Assembly (NCBI RefSeq): GCF_020026895.1 | Contig: NZ_JAINZW010000001.1 | Location: forward strand, 186,001 to 250,000 | Reading direction: 5' to 3' | DNA from: Novilysobacter selenitireducens | GTDB taxonomy: Bacteria; Pseudomonadota; Gammaproteobacteria; Xanthomonadales; Xanthomonadaceae | Length of the DNA stretch: 64,000 nt | In this document: piece after piece, positions 48,165-57,600 of the stretch | How the letters are laid out: every line of letters starts with the position of its first letter | How positions within the stretch are numbered: position 1 is the first letter of the stretch | The notes under the pieces: model-generated | Database searches by the model: none | What the model saw: the letters and a program-made list of their open reading frames with translations, nothing else | Told to the model about the DNA's origin: nothing | Translations under genes and position numbers: made by a program

Positions 48165-49097
48165 TCAACCCGCGGCGTTGGACTCCGCCTCGTGCACCTC
48201 CACCAGCCGCTGCATCAAACGCGCCAGCGTGACCACGTCCTGGTGGTTGTGCGCGCACACGCGGCGCAGCAACGACGACGCACCACCGCGCAGGTACGAC
48301 AGCCATGCCGCCGGCGCCTGCGATCCCGGCAGGTCGTCTTCGCGCACGATCTGCAGCAGCTCGCGCTCCACGGTCGCCAGCCGGCAGTTCTCCCACGTAC
48401 CGCGGTAGCGGCGGCGCGTCGGAAACAGCAGGTCGACGTGATCCAGCGGCGTGATCGGGCATGGCAGCCGCGCCAGCCGGTAGCGGGTCTTGAGCAGCGG
48501 CGCGTCGTAGCAGCGGCCGTTGTAGCTCGACAGCACGGTGGTCGGCGCCAGCCACGTCGCGAACTCGCGCAGCATCGCCGGCTCCGCCGCCAGCGTGGTG
48601 ATCAGCAATTGCCGCACGCGCAGGCCGTCGCCGTGCAGCGGGTGCACGTGCCAGTCGGCTGCGCCGATCTGGAACGCGCGCGTGCCGGTGCCCCCGGCCA
48701 GGCCGGTGGTCTCGGTGTCGAAGAACAGGAGCGCGCGTGGGTCGACGTGCTCGCCCTCGCGCTTGGCGAAGGCGAGCGAGAGGGACGTGCGCGGTGTGGG
48801 CAACGGCAGGTGCGCCTCGATCAGGCGCAGGCCCGGGGCGATCTCCTCGCCCGGCAGCGTGCGGTCGACCGGGCCGCGCGGAACGGTGACGAAGGGCTTG
48901 CGCTCGCGCACGCCGAGTAGCCGGCGCAGGGTATCGATCGAGGTCGTGGCCGCGCCGTCGTTGGCGGCCGGTGTGTGGGCCGGCGGTATCGAAGCGGCCG
49001 GGGCCGAGTGCGATGGCGCGGGCGGCGCAGGCCCAGCCGGTGACGCGGTCCCGGCCTGCCGTTTCAGCGCGCGCAGTTTTTCCAGGGTGACGCTCAT
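48165..49097 (-). CDS. DEDD exonuclease of the YprB/MrfB type
   Basis: A 310-residue protein. After a Pro/Ala-rich linker (about residues 15-50) and a basic segment comes an RNase H-like DEDD 3'-5' exonuclease domain: LLFFDTETTGLAGG (first Asp and Glu), LSSYNGRCYDAPLLKTR (third Asp) and CAHNHQDVVTLARL (His and last Asp). In Bacillus subtilis the homologue MrfB works with helicase MrfA to remove mitomycin-type DNA lesions. The MrfA-like gene lies just upstream here in the same direction, separated only by a REP cluster. Confidence 0.9.
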   Translation of the reverse strand: MSVTLEKLRALKRQAGTASPAGPAPPAPSHSAPAASIPPAHTPAANDGAATTSIDTLRRLLGVRERKPFVTVPRGPVDRTLPGEEIAPGLRLIEAHLPLPTPRTSLSLAFAKREGEHVDPRALLFFDTETTGLAGGTGTRAFQIGAADWHVHPLHGDGLRVRQLLITTLAAEPAMLREFATWLAPTTVLSSYNGRCYDAPLLKTRYRLARLPCPITPLDHVDLLFPTRRRYRGTWENCRLATVERELLQIVREDDLPGSQAPAAWLSYLRGGASSLLRRVCAHNHQDVVTLARLMQRLVEVHEAESNAAG

Positions 49098-49123
49098 GCG
49101 TGGCCCCTGGGCAGCGCGATTCC

Positions 49124-49318
49124 TCTAGGAGCGACGTGAGTCGCAACCTGCAAGCCAGCCGAACACGCGCCGCGGTCGCGACTCACGTCGCTCCTACAGA
49201 GGAGTGGAGGAACGCGGCCCAATCGTTCACCTGCACGCTGTTGTAGGAGCGGCTTCAGCCGCGATCGGGTGAATGGACGGGCGGCCGGTTCCAGATCGCG
49301 GCTGAAGCCGCTCCTACA
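49124..49318. repeat. REP quartet 4 (order B-B'-A-A')
   Basis: B variant (TAGGAGCGACGTGAGTCGC) at 49124, B inverted at 49175, A at 49241, A inverted at 49295. The cluster separates the MrfA-like and MrfB-like genes. Confidence 0.92.
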
Positions 49319-49338
49319 GCAGTGAGTGCAACGCGGGC

Positions 49339-51819
49339 TCATGCCGCGTTATCCACGAGCAACCCCAGCACCCGCAGCGCAAGCGACTTCGGCGTGGCCT
49401 CCTCGCGGCCTTCGTCGGCCGCCAGCACCGGCCCGACGCACGCCGGGCACCCGGCGCGGCAGTCGCAGCGCTCGACCAGCTCGGCCGCGCGCCGCACCAG
49501 TTCTTCTTGCCGCGTCCACAGCGGTTCGCTCAGGCCGACGCCGCCGGGGAAGTTGTCGTACAGGTACACGGTCGGCACGAAATGGCGACACGATTCCAGC
49601 GTTTCGTCGTCCGCGCCACCGGGCACCAGCGTGTTGCCGCCCTTCACGCCGCGCAGCTGGCCGCGGCCCTTGGCATCGGCGGTGGCGAACCACGCGCCGT
49701 CGCCGTTGCCGACCGCCTTCTGCAGGTCGCGCGCGTCGGCCATCACCGCCACCGTCGCCACCACGTGCAGGGCGTGCGCCGCGCCCAGGAACCCGTCCAG
49801 CGCGTCCTGGCGCGAGGCGAACCAGGACAGCAGCACCGGCTGCGGCAGCTGCCACCACGCCGCGGTGGTGTGCAGCTCCTGGTCGGGCAGGTTGACCGGG
49901 CCGTAGCCGATGTTCTCGTGGGTGTAGTAGCGGATCTTCTTGTAGCCGGCCACGCGCCGCACCACGTGCACCTCGCCGTGCTGCGCATCGCCCTGGCCGG
50001 CCGCGCAGCCGTCGAAGCGCTCCAGCACCTTGAGCTTGGTGTAGTCGATCGAGTCGGTGTAGTAGTCGACGAACGTGCGCGTCACGAACGCCTTGCGGCC
50101 TTCCCAGTCCAGCCGCTCCACCTGGTAGGGCGTGGACTGCACCATGTGGATCGCGCCTTCGTACAGGGTGAGCGCGGCGGCGGAGTAGTCGACCTCGGCG
50201 ATGATGGTCTGGCGCCCGTCGCTGCGGTCCACCACCACGAAGTTGCCGTCGGCCACCGAACGCAGCGACACCGCGTTGGCCGGATAGCTGTCGGCGATCC
50301 ATTCCCAGCGCTCGCCCTCGCGATGCACGACCTCGGTCTCGGCCAGCGCCTCCAGGTACACCGACGGGTCGATCGGTCCGAACATCTCGCGCGTGGTGAA
50401 GGGCAGCTCGAAGGCGGCGCAGCGGATGTGGTCGAACAGCACCAGCGGCTGGTCCGGCGCGATTCGCGCGTGCTCGGGCGAGGCATCGGCGAAGAAGTCC
50501 GGGTGCCGCACCACGTACTGGTCCAGCGGCTGGCTGCTGGCGACCATCACCCCCAGGCTGGGCTGCTGCCGGCGCCCAGCGCGACCGAAGCGCTGCCACG
50601 TCGCCGCCACCGTGCCCGGGTAGCCGTTGAGCACGACGACATCCAGCGCGCCGATGTCCACGCCCAGCTCCAGCGCCGAGGTGCTGACGATGCCGTCGAC
50701 ATTGCCGGCCCGCATCGATCGCTCGACCTCGCGCCGCTCGGTCGGCAGGTAGCCGCCGCGGTAGGCGCGGATGCGTGCAGGCTTGCGCGGGTCGTTGTCG
50801 AAGATGTCCTTGAGGTACTTGGTCAGCACCTCGACCATCAGCCGGGTCTGCGCGAACACCAGCGTCTTCAGCCCGGACTTGATCGCGATGCGCGCGATGC
50901 GGTTGCTCTGCGATCGCGCCGACGCGCGCAGGCCGAGGTCGGGGTTCACCACCGGCGGGTTCCACAGCAGCACGTGCTTGTCGCCGGTGGGCGCGCCTGA
51001 CTCGGTGATCGCGTGCACGCGGTCCTCGATCAGCGCGCGTGCGTGCTCGGCCGGGTTGCCGATCGTCGCCGAGCACAGGATGAACTGCGGGCGCACGCCG
51101 TAGAACGCGCAGATCCGCTTGAGCCGGCGCAGCACGTTGGCGACGTGGCTGCCAAACACGCCGCGGTAGGTGTGTACCTCGTCGATCACGACGAACCGCA
51201 GGTTCTCGAAGAACTGCGCCCACTTGGTGTGGTGCGGCAGGATTGCCTGGTGGAGCATGTCCGGGTTGGACACGACGATGTCGCCGTGCAGGCGGATCGC
51301 CTGGCGCGCATCGCCGGGCGTGTCGCCGTCGAAGGTGAAGGCCTTCAGCCCGAGATCGCCGGCGCGGTTGAGCTCCAGCAGCTCGGCCACTTGGTCCTGC
51401 GCCAGCGCCTTGGTCGGGAACAGGTAGAGCGCCTTGGCCGCGCCGCCCGTGCTCCGCGCATTCATCACCGACGCGGCGACGGGCAGCGTGTAGCACAGCG
51501 ACTTGCCCGAGGCGGTGGGCGTGACGATGGCGACGTGCTCGCCGCGCTGCGTCGCGTCCCACGCCTCGGCCTGGTGCGCGTAGAGGCGGTCGATGCCGCG
51601 TGCGCGCAGCGCCGAGGCGAGTGCCTCGGGCACGTCGTCGGGGATCGGCGCGTAGCGGCCCTCGCGGCCGGGGATCGTGAAGCTGCCGGTGATGCGGTCG
51701 GCGTAGCGGCGCTCCAGCGCCTGCGTCAGCGCACCGCCGTCGCCTGCGCGACGGCCATCGCCGGGCAGGGCCAGCGCCTGCTGCTCGTCGTCCACCCGTC
51801 GTGCCAGTGCGTGCCCCAT
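49339..51819 (-). CDS. DEAD/DEAH-box helicase with DUF1998, YprA/MrfA type
   Basis: An 826-residue superfamily 2 helicase. Motifs include IVTPTASGKSLCYTLPV (Walker A), VVIDEVHTYRGVFGSH (DEVH), LCSATIGNP, STSALELGVDIGALD and RFGRAGRRQQ. The C-terminal domain ends in CDCRAGCPACVGP, the four-Cys zinc site of DUF1998 proteins. In B. subtilis MrfA unwinds DNA 3'-5' and repairs mitomycin C damage with MrfB. The ATG at 51819 is chosen, with GGAG 7 bases ahead; a second ATG lies 6 bp upstream, and the longer frame is not family-like. Confidence 0.93.
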   Translation of the reverse strand: MGHALARRVDDEQQALALPGDGRRAGDGGALTQALERRYADRITGSFTIPGREGRYAPIPDDVPEALASALRARGIDRLYAHQAEAWDATQRGEHVAIVTPTASGKSLCYTLPVAASVMNARSTGGAAKALYLFPTKALAQDQVAELLELNRAGDLGLKAFTFDGDTPGDARQAIRLHGDIVVSNPDMLHQAILPHHTKWAQFFENLRFVVIDEVHTYRGVFGSHVANVLRRLKRICAFYGVRPQFILCSATIGNPAEHARALIEDRVHAITESGAPTGDKHVLLWNPPVVNPDLGLRASARSQSNRIARIAIKSGLKTLVFAQTRLMVEVLTKYLKDIFDNDPRKPARIRAYRGGYLPTERREVERSMRAGNVDGIVSTSALELGVDIGALDVVVLNGYPGTVAATWQRFGRAGRRQQPSLGVMVASSQPLDQYVVRHPDFFADASPEHARIAPDQPLVLFDHIRCAAFELPFTTREMFGPIDPSVYLEALAETEVVHREGERWEWIADSYPANAVSLRSVADGNFVVVDRSDGRQTIIAEVDYSAAALTLYEGAIHMVQSTPYQVERLDWEGRKAFVTRTFVDYYTDSIDYTKLKVLERFDGCAAGQGDAQHGEVHVVRRVAGYKKIRYYTHENIGYGPVNLPDQELHTTAAWWQLPQPVLLSWFASRQDALDGFLGAAHALHVVATVAVMADARDLQKAVGNGDGAWFATADAKGRGQLRGVKGGNTLVPGGADDETLESCRHFVPTVYLYDNFPGGVGLSEPLWTRQEELVRRAAELVERCDCRAGCPACVGPVLAADEGREEATPKSLALRVLGLLVDNAA

Positions 51820-51892
51820 GCCCATCTCCACCCATCCCGCCGAAGGCGGGCAGTGAGCCCGAGGGGCGTCGCACCGGATGAGACTGGCGTCG

Positions 51893-52393
51893 TCAGCGCT
51901 CCAGTTCGGATGGCTCCACAAGGCGCACGCACAGCGCACGCAGCCGCGTCGGGCTGGGCACGCCGATGCCGCGGTCATCGCCGGCCGTGTACAGCGTCAC
52001 GTGCGGCGGTGGCACCGGCAGCTGGCGGCCGAGCAGGCGGCCCAGGGCCGCGTGCAGCGGTGCCATCGCGGGCAGGTGCACGTACTCGATGAGCGAGTGC
52101 GCCATGCCGCATCCTCCGTGCTCGTCGAAGGGCTTGCGCAGCAGGTGCAGGACGCCGGTCCGCAGCGGGTGGGTGTCGTGTGTGGCCAGGGCGCGGGCCA
52201 CGGTGTCGTGCAGCAGCGGCCGAGCGACCGACCGCAGCAGCTCCTCTCCCAGGGAGGTGCCGACCAGCGTGACGTGCAGCTCCGGCTTGGGCTGCAAGGT
52301 GATGCCGTCGAGCGTGACGGGCGCCGTCGGCGGCGGCCAGTCACCCCGGGCAATCGGCAGGATCAGCGAGGGAGTGAATTCGAAGGGGTGCAT
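51893..52393 (-). CDS. 2H phosphoesterase-like protein
   Basis: A 166-residue protein with two H-x-T motifs, ELHVTLVG (His40, Thr42) and PPHVTLYTAG (His131, Thr133), spaced as in the 2H phosphoesterase superfamily (RNA 2',3'-cyclic phosphodiesterase/2'-5' ligase-like). The rest is not close to ThpR. The substrate is unknown; RNA with cyclic phosphate ends is the usual target of the fold. It lies 73 bp upstream of the MrfA-like gene in the same direction, so an operon is possible. Confidence 0.75.
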   Translation of the reverse strand: MHPFEFTPSLILPIARGDWPPPTAPVTLDGITLQPKPELHVTLVGTSLGEELLRSVARPLLHDTVARALATHDTHPLRTGVLHLLRKPFDEHGGCGMAHSLIEYVHLPAMAPLHAALGRLLGRQLPVPPPHVTLYTAGDDRGIGVPSPTRLRALCVRLVEPSELER

Positions 52394-52518
52394 CGGTACG
52401 GACGCGTTGCCGGTTCGGGGGCGGCGCCCAGTATCGTCGTGCAGTTCCGGGCATGCTCTCGGCGAGTTCTGCAACTCCCATTATTCGCGCTGAACTAACC
52501 CACCAATGCATCACTGCT

Positions 52519-52619
52519 CCCTCCCCTGCTTGCAGGGGAGGGTTGGGGAGGGGTGCTTCCGAGCGATGTAGTCTCAAAGCACCCCTCCCAGCCTCCCCCT
52601 GCAGTCGCAGGGGGAGGGC
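52519..52619. repeat. Inverted pair of CCCTCCCCTG-type hairpins
   Basis: The left unit (CCCTCCCC, GGGGAGGG, then GGGGAGGGGTGCTT) is mirrored by a right unit (AAGCACCCCTCCC, then CTCCCCCTGC and GCAGGGGGAG). Each arm is itself a hairpin, so the whole can fold as one large cruciform of about 100 bases. It lies between divergent genes. Confidence 0.8.
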
Positions 52620-52669
52620 ACTACGTCTCCGCTCCCACTACGTCCCCACTCTAAAGATTCAAAGCGCCC

Positions 52670-53284
52670 ATGCCCGACGCCCTTCCCAACGCCCCCTCCT
52701 GCGAGCGCAACCGCGCGCCCATCCTCGCCGTGCTCCAGCGTCACTTCGCCGAGCGCCGCCACGTGCTCGAGATCGGCAGCGGCACCGGCCAGCACGCGGT
52801 CCACTTCGCCGCGGCGATGCCGTGGCTGCGCTGGCAGTGCAGCGACCGCGCCGAGTACCTGCCGGGCATCCGCGCGTGGCTGGACCATGCTGCGTTACCC
52901 AACACGCCGGCGCCGGTCGAGCTGGACGTGGCGACGGGACCGTGGCCCGGGTCTGCAAACGGCACGCGCTTCGATGCCGCCTTCAGCGCCAACACGCTGC
53001 ACATCATGGGTTGGCCCGAAGTCGAAGCGTTCTTTGCCGGACTGGACCGCACGCTGGCGGCGGACGCGGTGCTCGTGGTCTACGGGCCGTTCAACTACGG
53101 CGGCGACTACACCAGCGACAGCAACCGCGAGTTCGACGCCTGGCTGAAGGCGCGCGATCCGCGATCAGCCATCCGCGACTTCGAAGCGGTGGATGCGCTG
53201 GCGCGTGGGATCGGCTTGGCGCTGGTGGAGGACGTGGAGATGCCCGCCAACAACCGCTGCCTGGTCTGGCGGCGCGCGGGCTGA
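52670..53284 (+). CDS. DUF938 SAM-dependent methyltransferase
   Basis: A 204-residue class I methyltransferase-fold protein. It starts with PSCERNRAPILAVLQRHF, typical of DUF938, then the SAM loop HVLEIGSGTGQHAVHFA, SDRAEYLPGIRAWL, DAAFSANTLHIMGWPEVE and VYGPFNYGGDYTSDSN. The family is widespread, and eukaryotes have a related METTL26. The methyl acceptor is unknown. Confidence 0.92.
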   Translation: MPDALPNAPSCERNRAPILAVLQRHFAERRHVLEIGSGTGQHAVHFAAAMPWLRWQCSDRAEYLPGIRAWLDHAALPNTPAPVELDVATGPWPGSANGTRFDAAFSANTLHIMGWPEVEAFFAGLDRTLAADAVLVVYGPFNYGGDYTSDSNREFDAWLKARDPRSAIRDFEAVDALARGIGLALVEDVEMPANNRCLVWRRAG

Positions 53285-53453
53285 ATACGGGTGCGCGCCC
53301 ATCGTTGGACAGCAGGCGCCGACTGAACCGTTCAACCGGAACGCGCGCCATCATCGTCCGATCACCCGATGGCGACGTGCGTTTAACCGCCGCTGCGCGA
53401 GGGTGGCCGCTCCCCCGGCCGGCACGTCCGGCGTCCCCATCAGGAGCACTGCC

Positions 53454-54287
53454 ATGACCTCGAACAAAGACACCGCGCACCGCGACCTCAACCGCGACCC
53501 CGTCACCGGTGAACCCGGATCGCACCCGGTCGGCGTCGGCGTCGGCAGCGCGGCCGGTGGCGCCGCGGCCGGCGCGCTGGCCGGTACCGTATTCGGCCCG
53601 ATCGGCACTTTGGTCGGCGCCGGTGTCGGCGTGATCGCCGGCGCGGCCGCGGGCAAGGGCATGGCCGAGCGCATCGACCCGACCGGTGAGGTCGAGTACT
53701 GGCGCCAGGCGCATGCCGATCGCCCGTACGCCGACACCACCACGTTCGATTACGACCGCGACTACTCCGCGGCCTACGGCTTCGGCCTGCAGGCGCGCGA
53801 GCAGTACGGCAGCCGCGGCTTCGAGCAGTCCGAAAGCGAGCTGCGCAGCAAGTGGGAGCAGGCCCGCGGCCAGTCCCGCCTGGACTGGGACCAGGCCAAG
53901 CCGGCCGTCCGCGATTCCTGGGGCCGCGCCGACCTCACCCACAACACCTACGCGGCCGCCGACCAGCACTTCCAGGAACGCTTCCAGCAGGCGGACTACA
54001 AGGCGCAGGACGAGACCTTCGACGACTACCGGCCGGCCTACCGCTATGGCGTGCTGGCGAAGACGCGCTATGCGGACCGTGACTGGGACGACACTCTTGA
54101 GCGCGAACTCGCGCAGGACTGGCAGCGCCACAGCGGCGGCTCCCGCCTGGACTGGGAGCGCGCCCGCGCCGGTGTGCGCGAGGCGTTCACCTCCCCGTAC
54201 ATCGACACGGTGAACTCGCCGTACGACCAGATCCCGGACTACAACGAGAACGCCCCGGCGGGCAGCGGGTTGTTCCGGGTCCGTTGA
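53454..54287 (+). CDS. Glycine-zipper protein with duplicated domain
   Basis: A 277-residue protein with no signal peptide. Residues about 26-72 form a Gly/Ala-rich zipper (GSAAGGAAAGALAGTVFG, LVGAGVGVIAGAAAGKG) able to insert in or pack against membranes. The rest is two copies of a 60-residue unit (about 98-157 and 189-246) with a shared SRLDWxxAxxxVRxxx block. AGGAG lies 8 bases ahead of the ATG. Similar proteins occur in stress-related loci of xanthomonads and pseudomonads. No function is established. Confidence 0.8.
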   Translation: MTSNKDTAHRDLNRDPVTGEPGSHPVGVGVGSAAGGAAAGALAGTVFGPIGTLVGAGVGVIAGAAAGKGMAERIDPTGEVEYWRQAHADRPYADTTTFDYDRDYSAAYGFGLQAREQYGSRGFEQSESELRSKWEQARGQSRLDWDQAKPAVRDSWGRADLTHNTYAAADQHFQERFQQADYKAQDETFDDYRPAYRYGVLAKTRYADRDWDDTLERELAQDWQRHSGGSRLDWERARAGVREAFTSPYIDTVNSPYDQIPDYNENAPAGSGLFRVR

Positions 54288-54369
54288 TCGGAACGCGTAG
54301 GTGCACCGGACGCCGGGCGGATGGATTCCGACCGGCGTCCGCATGGCAAATCCATTGGGTTGTCGCATC

Positions 54370-54577
54370 TGTAGGAGCGGCTTCAGCCGCGAAGCCCGGA
54401 GCCGGATTGCAACGTTTTCCCCCGCCGGGATTGTCGAGAGGCCCTTTGTAGGAGCGACGTAAGTCGCGACCGCGCAGCTCCGGTAACCCGTGATCGCGAC
54501 TTACGTCGCTCCTACATCGGGACCGAATACCGAAGGCGTCTGGAGGGTTGCGATCGCGGCTGAAACCGCTCCTACAG
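54370..54577. repeat. REP quartet 5 (order A-B-B'-A')
   Basis: A at 54370, B at 54447, B inverted at 54493, A inverted (one base changed, CTGAAACCGC) at 54552. It occupies most of the 394-bp gap between convergent genes. The rest of the gap is the terminator at 54615 and short spacers. Confidence 0.92.
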
Positions 54578-54614
54578 GGGCGCCAGTTTCGGCATGACCG
54601 GGTGCCGGCATCGC

Positions 54615-54643
54615 AAAAAAAAGCCCCGCATGCGCGGGGCTTT
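54615..54643 (-). terminator. Terminator of the indolepyruvate oxidoreductase gene
   Basis: Stem AAAGCCCCGC / GCGGGGCTTT with a 4-base loop. On the minus strand it is followed by eight T. It lies 39 bp after the stop. Confidence 0.9.
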
Positions 54644-54681
54644 CTCGTGGGCGGCGACTTTTTTTCTTGGTCGGCGAGCCG

Positions 54682-57600
54682 TCAGGCCACCTGCACCACC
54701 CGCAGCGGATTGTTCCACTGCGCCAGCAGTTCGGCCTCGCGTGCCTTTGCGGTGTGCAGGTGGTCTTCCTTGACGTGGCCGTAGCCGCGGATGTGCTCGG
54801 GGATCGAGGCGATCTCCGCCGCCAAGTCCACGTTGCCGCGGTCCAGCGTGCCCAGCAGCCCGTCGACGGTGGTGAAGTACTCCTCGATCAGGCGCCGCTC
54901 CATGCGGCGCTCCTCGGTGCGGCCGAAGATGTCCAGCGCGGTGCCGCGCAGGCCCTTGAACTTCGCCAGCACGCCGAAGGCCTTCAGCATCCACGGCCCG
55001 AACTCGCGCTTGATCAGGCGGCCCCGGTCGTCCTTCCTGGCCATGATCGGCGGGGCGAGGTGGAACTTCAGCGTGTAGTCGCCTTCGAACTGCTGCGCGA
55101 TGCGGCGCTGGAACTCGCCACTGGTGTACAGGCGCGCGACTTCGTACTCGTCCTTGTAGGCCATCAGCTTGAACGCGTAGCGCGCCACGGCCTCGGTCAG
55201 GTCGGTGCTGCCCGGCGCGCGCTCGGCCTCGGCCTTGCGCACGCGCGCCACGAAGTCGGCGTAGCGCTTGGCGTACTTTGCATCCTGGTAATCGGTCAGG
55301 AATGCCACGCGGCGCGCGATGAGTTCGTCCAGCGAACGCGACAGGCGCGCGTCGTCCAGCGGCAGGAACGCGACGTTGTCGCCAGCTGCGTGCGCGGGCA
55401 CGTGGCGCAGCTCGTCCTCGTTGCGCAGCGGCGCGGGCGCGGCGTTAGCGCCCCACTCGTGGCCTTCCCACTCGCCGGCCGGCAGCATCGGCAGCGCGTG
55501 CGGCGTGGCTTCGGCCGTGGTCTGTGCGTTGCGCACCAGGCCGGCGGACTGCATCACCGCCGGCATGTCGACCACCGCCAGGCGTCCCCAGGCGAACGCG
55601 GTCTTGTTCATCTCGACCGCGGCGCCATTGAGCTCGACCGCGCGCATGATCGCGTCCAGCGACAGCGGCACCAGGCCCTGCTGCCACGCGTAGCCGAGGA
55701 TGAACAGGTTGGTGGCGATCGCATCGCCCATCAGCGCGGTGGCCAGCTGCGTGGCGTCGACCACGTGCAGGCCGTCCTTCGCGCTGTCGCCCAGTGCCTT
55801 GCGGACCGCATCGATGATGTCGGTGGCCGGGAACTCCATGTCCGGGCGCGTGGTGAACGTGCCCGGCATCGCCTCATAGCTGTTGAGCACGACGTTGGAG
55901 CGCCCCGCGCGGACCTTCGACAGCGCCCAGTAGTCGTTGACCACCACCATGTCGCAGCCCAGCACCAGGTCAGCCTCGCCGGCGGCGATGCGCACGGCGT
56001 GGATGTCGGCCGGCGTTTTCGCGATGCGGATGTGCGTGGTGACCGCGCCGCCCTTCTGCGCCAGGCCGGTCTGGTCGAGCACGCTGGAACCGCGGCCCTC
56101 CAGGTGCCCGGCCATGCCCAGCAGGGCGCCGATGGTGACCACGCCGGTGCCACCGACGCCGGTGATCAGGATGTTCCAGGGGCGCTCGAGCGCCGGCAGG
56201 ACGGGCATCGGCAGGTTCGCCAGCCGGTCGGCGGCGGTGCTGCCCTTCTGCTTGCGCAGGCGGCCGCCTTCGACGGTCACGAAGCTGGGGCAGAAGCCAT
56301 TGACGCAGGAGTAGTCCTTGTTGCAGTTGGACTGGTCGATGTCGCGCTTGCGGCCGAACTCGGTTTCCTTCGGCAGCACCGATACGCAGAACGACTTCTT
56401 GCCGCAGTCGCCGCAGCCTTCGCACACCAGCGAGTTCACGACCACGCGCTTCTGCGGGTCGACCATCTTGCCGCGCTTGCGGCGGCGGCGCTTCTCGGTG
56501 GCGCAGGTCTGGTCGTAGATCAGCACGCTGGTACCGCGGACCTCGCGCAGGCGCTTCTGCACGTCGTCGAGCTCCTTGCGGTCGAAGAACTCCACGCCCG
56601 ACGGGAAGATCTCGCGCTTGTTCCACTTGGCGATGTCGTCCGACACCAGCACGATGGTGTCCACGCCCTCGCTGCGCACCTGGTGGGCGATCTGCGGGAC
56701 GCTCAGCGTGCCGTCCACCGGCTGGCCGCCGGTCATGGCGACCGCGTCGTTGTAGAGGATCTTGTAGGTGATGTTGACGCCGGCCGCCACCGACTGGCGG
56801 ATCGCCAGGCTGCCGGAGTGGAAGTAGGTGCCGTCGCCGAGGTTCTGGAACACGTGCGGGGTGTCGGTGAACGCCGCCTGCCCAGCCCAGGTCACGCCTT
56901 CGCCGCCCATGTGGGTGAAGGTGTCGGTGGAGCGGTCCATCCACGTGACCATGTAGTGGCAGCCGATGCCGCCCAGTGCGCGCGAACCTTCCGGCACCAC
57001 GGTCGAGGTGTTGTGCGGACAGCCCGAGCAGTAGTGCGGCACGCGCGGGAACTGCGCGCGCGGCAGGGCGAGCTCGCCTTCCTTCTGCGCGATCCACGCC
57101 AGCACCTGCTCGATGCGCTCGGACTGGTGGAACTTGTTGATGCGCCCGGCGATGACGCGGGCGATGCGCGCCGGCGTGAGTTCGCCGGTGGACGGCAAGA
57201 TCCACTCGCCGTGCTCGTCGTACTTGCCGACGATGCTCGGCCGTGCGCTGCCGGCCCAGTTGTACATCGACTCCTTCATCTGGCTCTCGATGAAGGCGTG
57301 CTTCTCCTCCACCACCAGGATGTCGTCGAGCCCGCGCGCGAAGCGCTGCAGGCCGACCGGCTCCAGCGGCCAGGTCATGCCGACCTTGTAGATGCGGATG
57401 CCCAGGTCCAGGCAGGCGCGCTCGTCCAGGCCCAGGTACTCCAGCGCCTGCAGCACGTCCAGGTAGCTCTTGCCGGTGGTGATGATGCCCAGGCGCGCCT
57501 GCGCCGGGTCGATCACCAGGCGGTCGATGCCGTTGGCGCGCGCGAAGGCCTGCGCGGCCTTGACCGCGTACTGGTGCAGGCGCATTTCCTGCTCCAGCGG

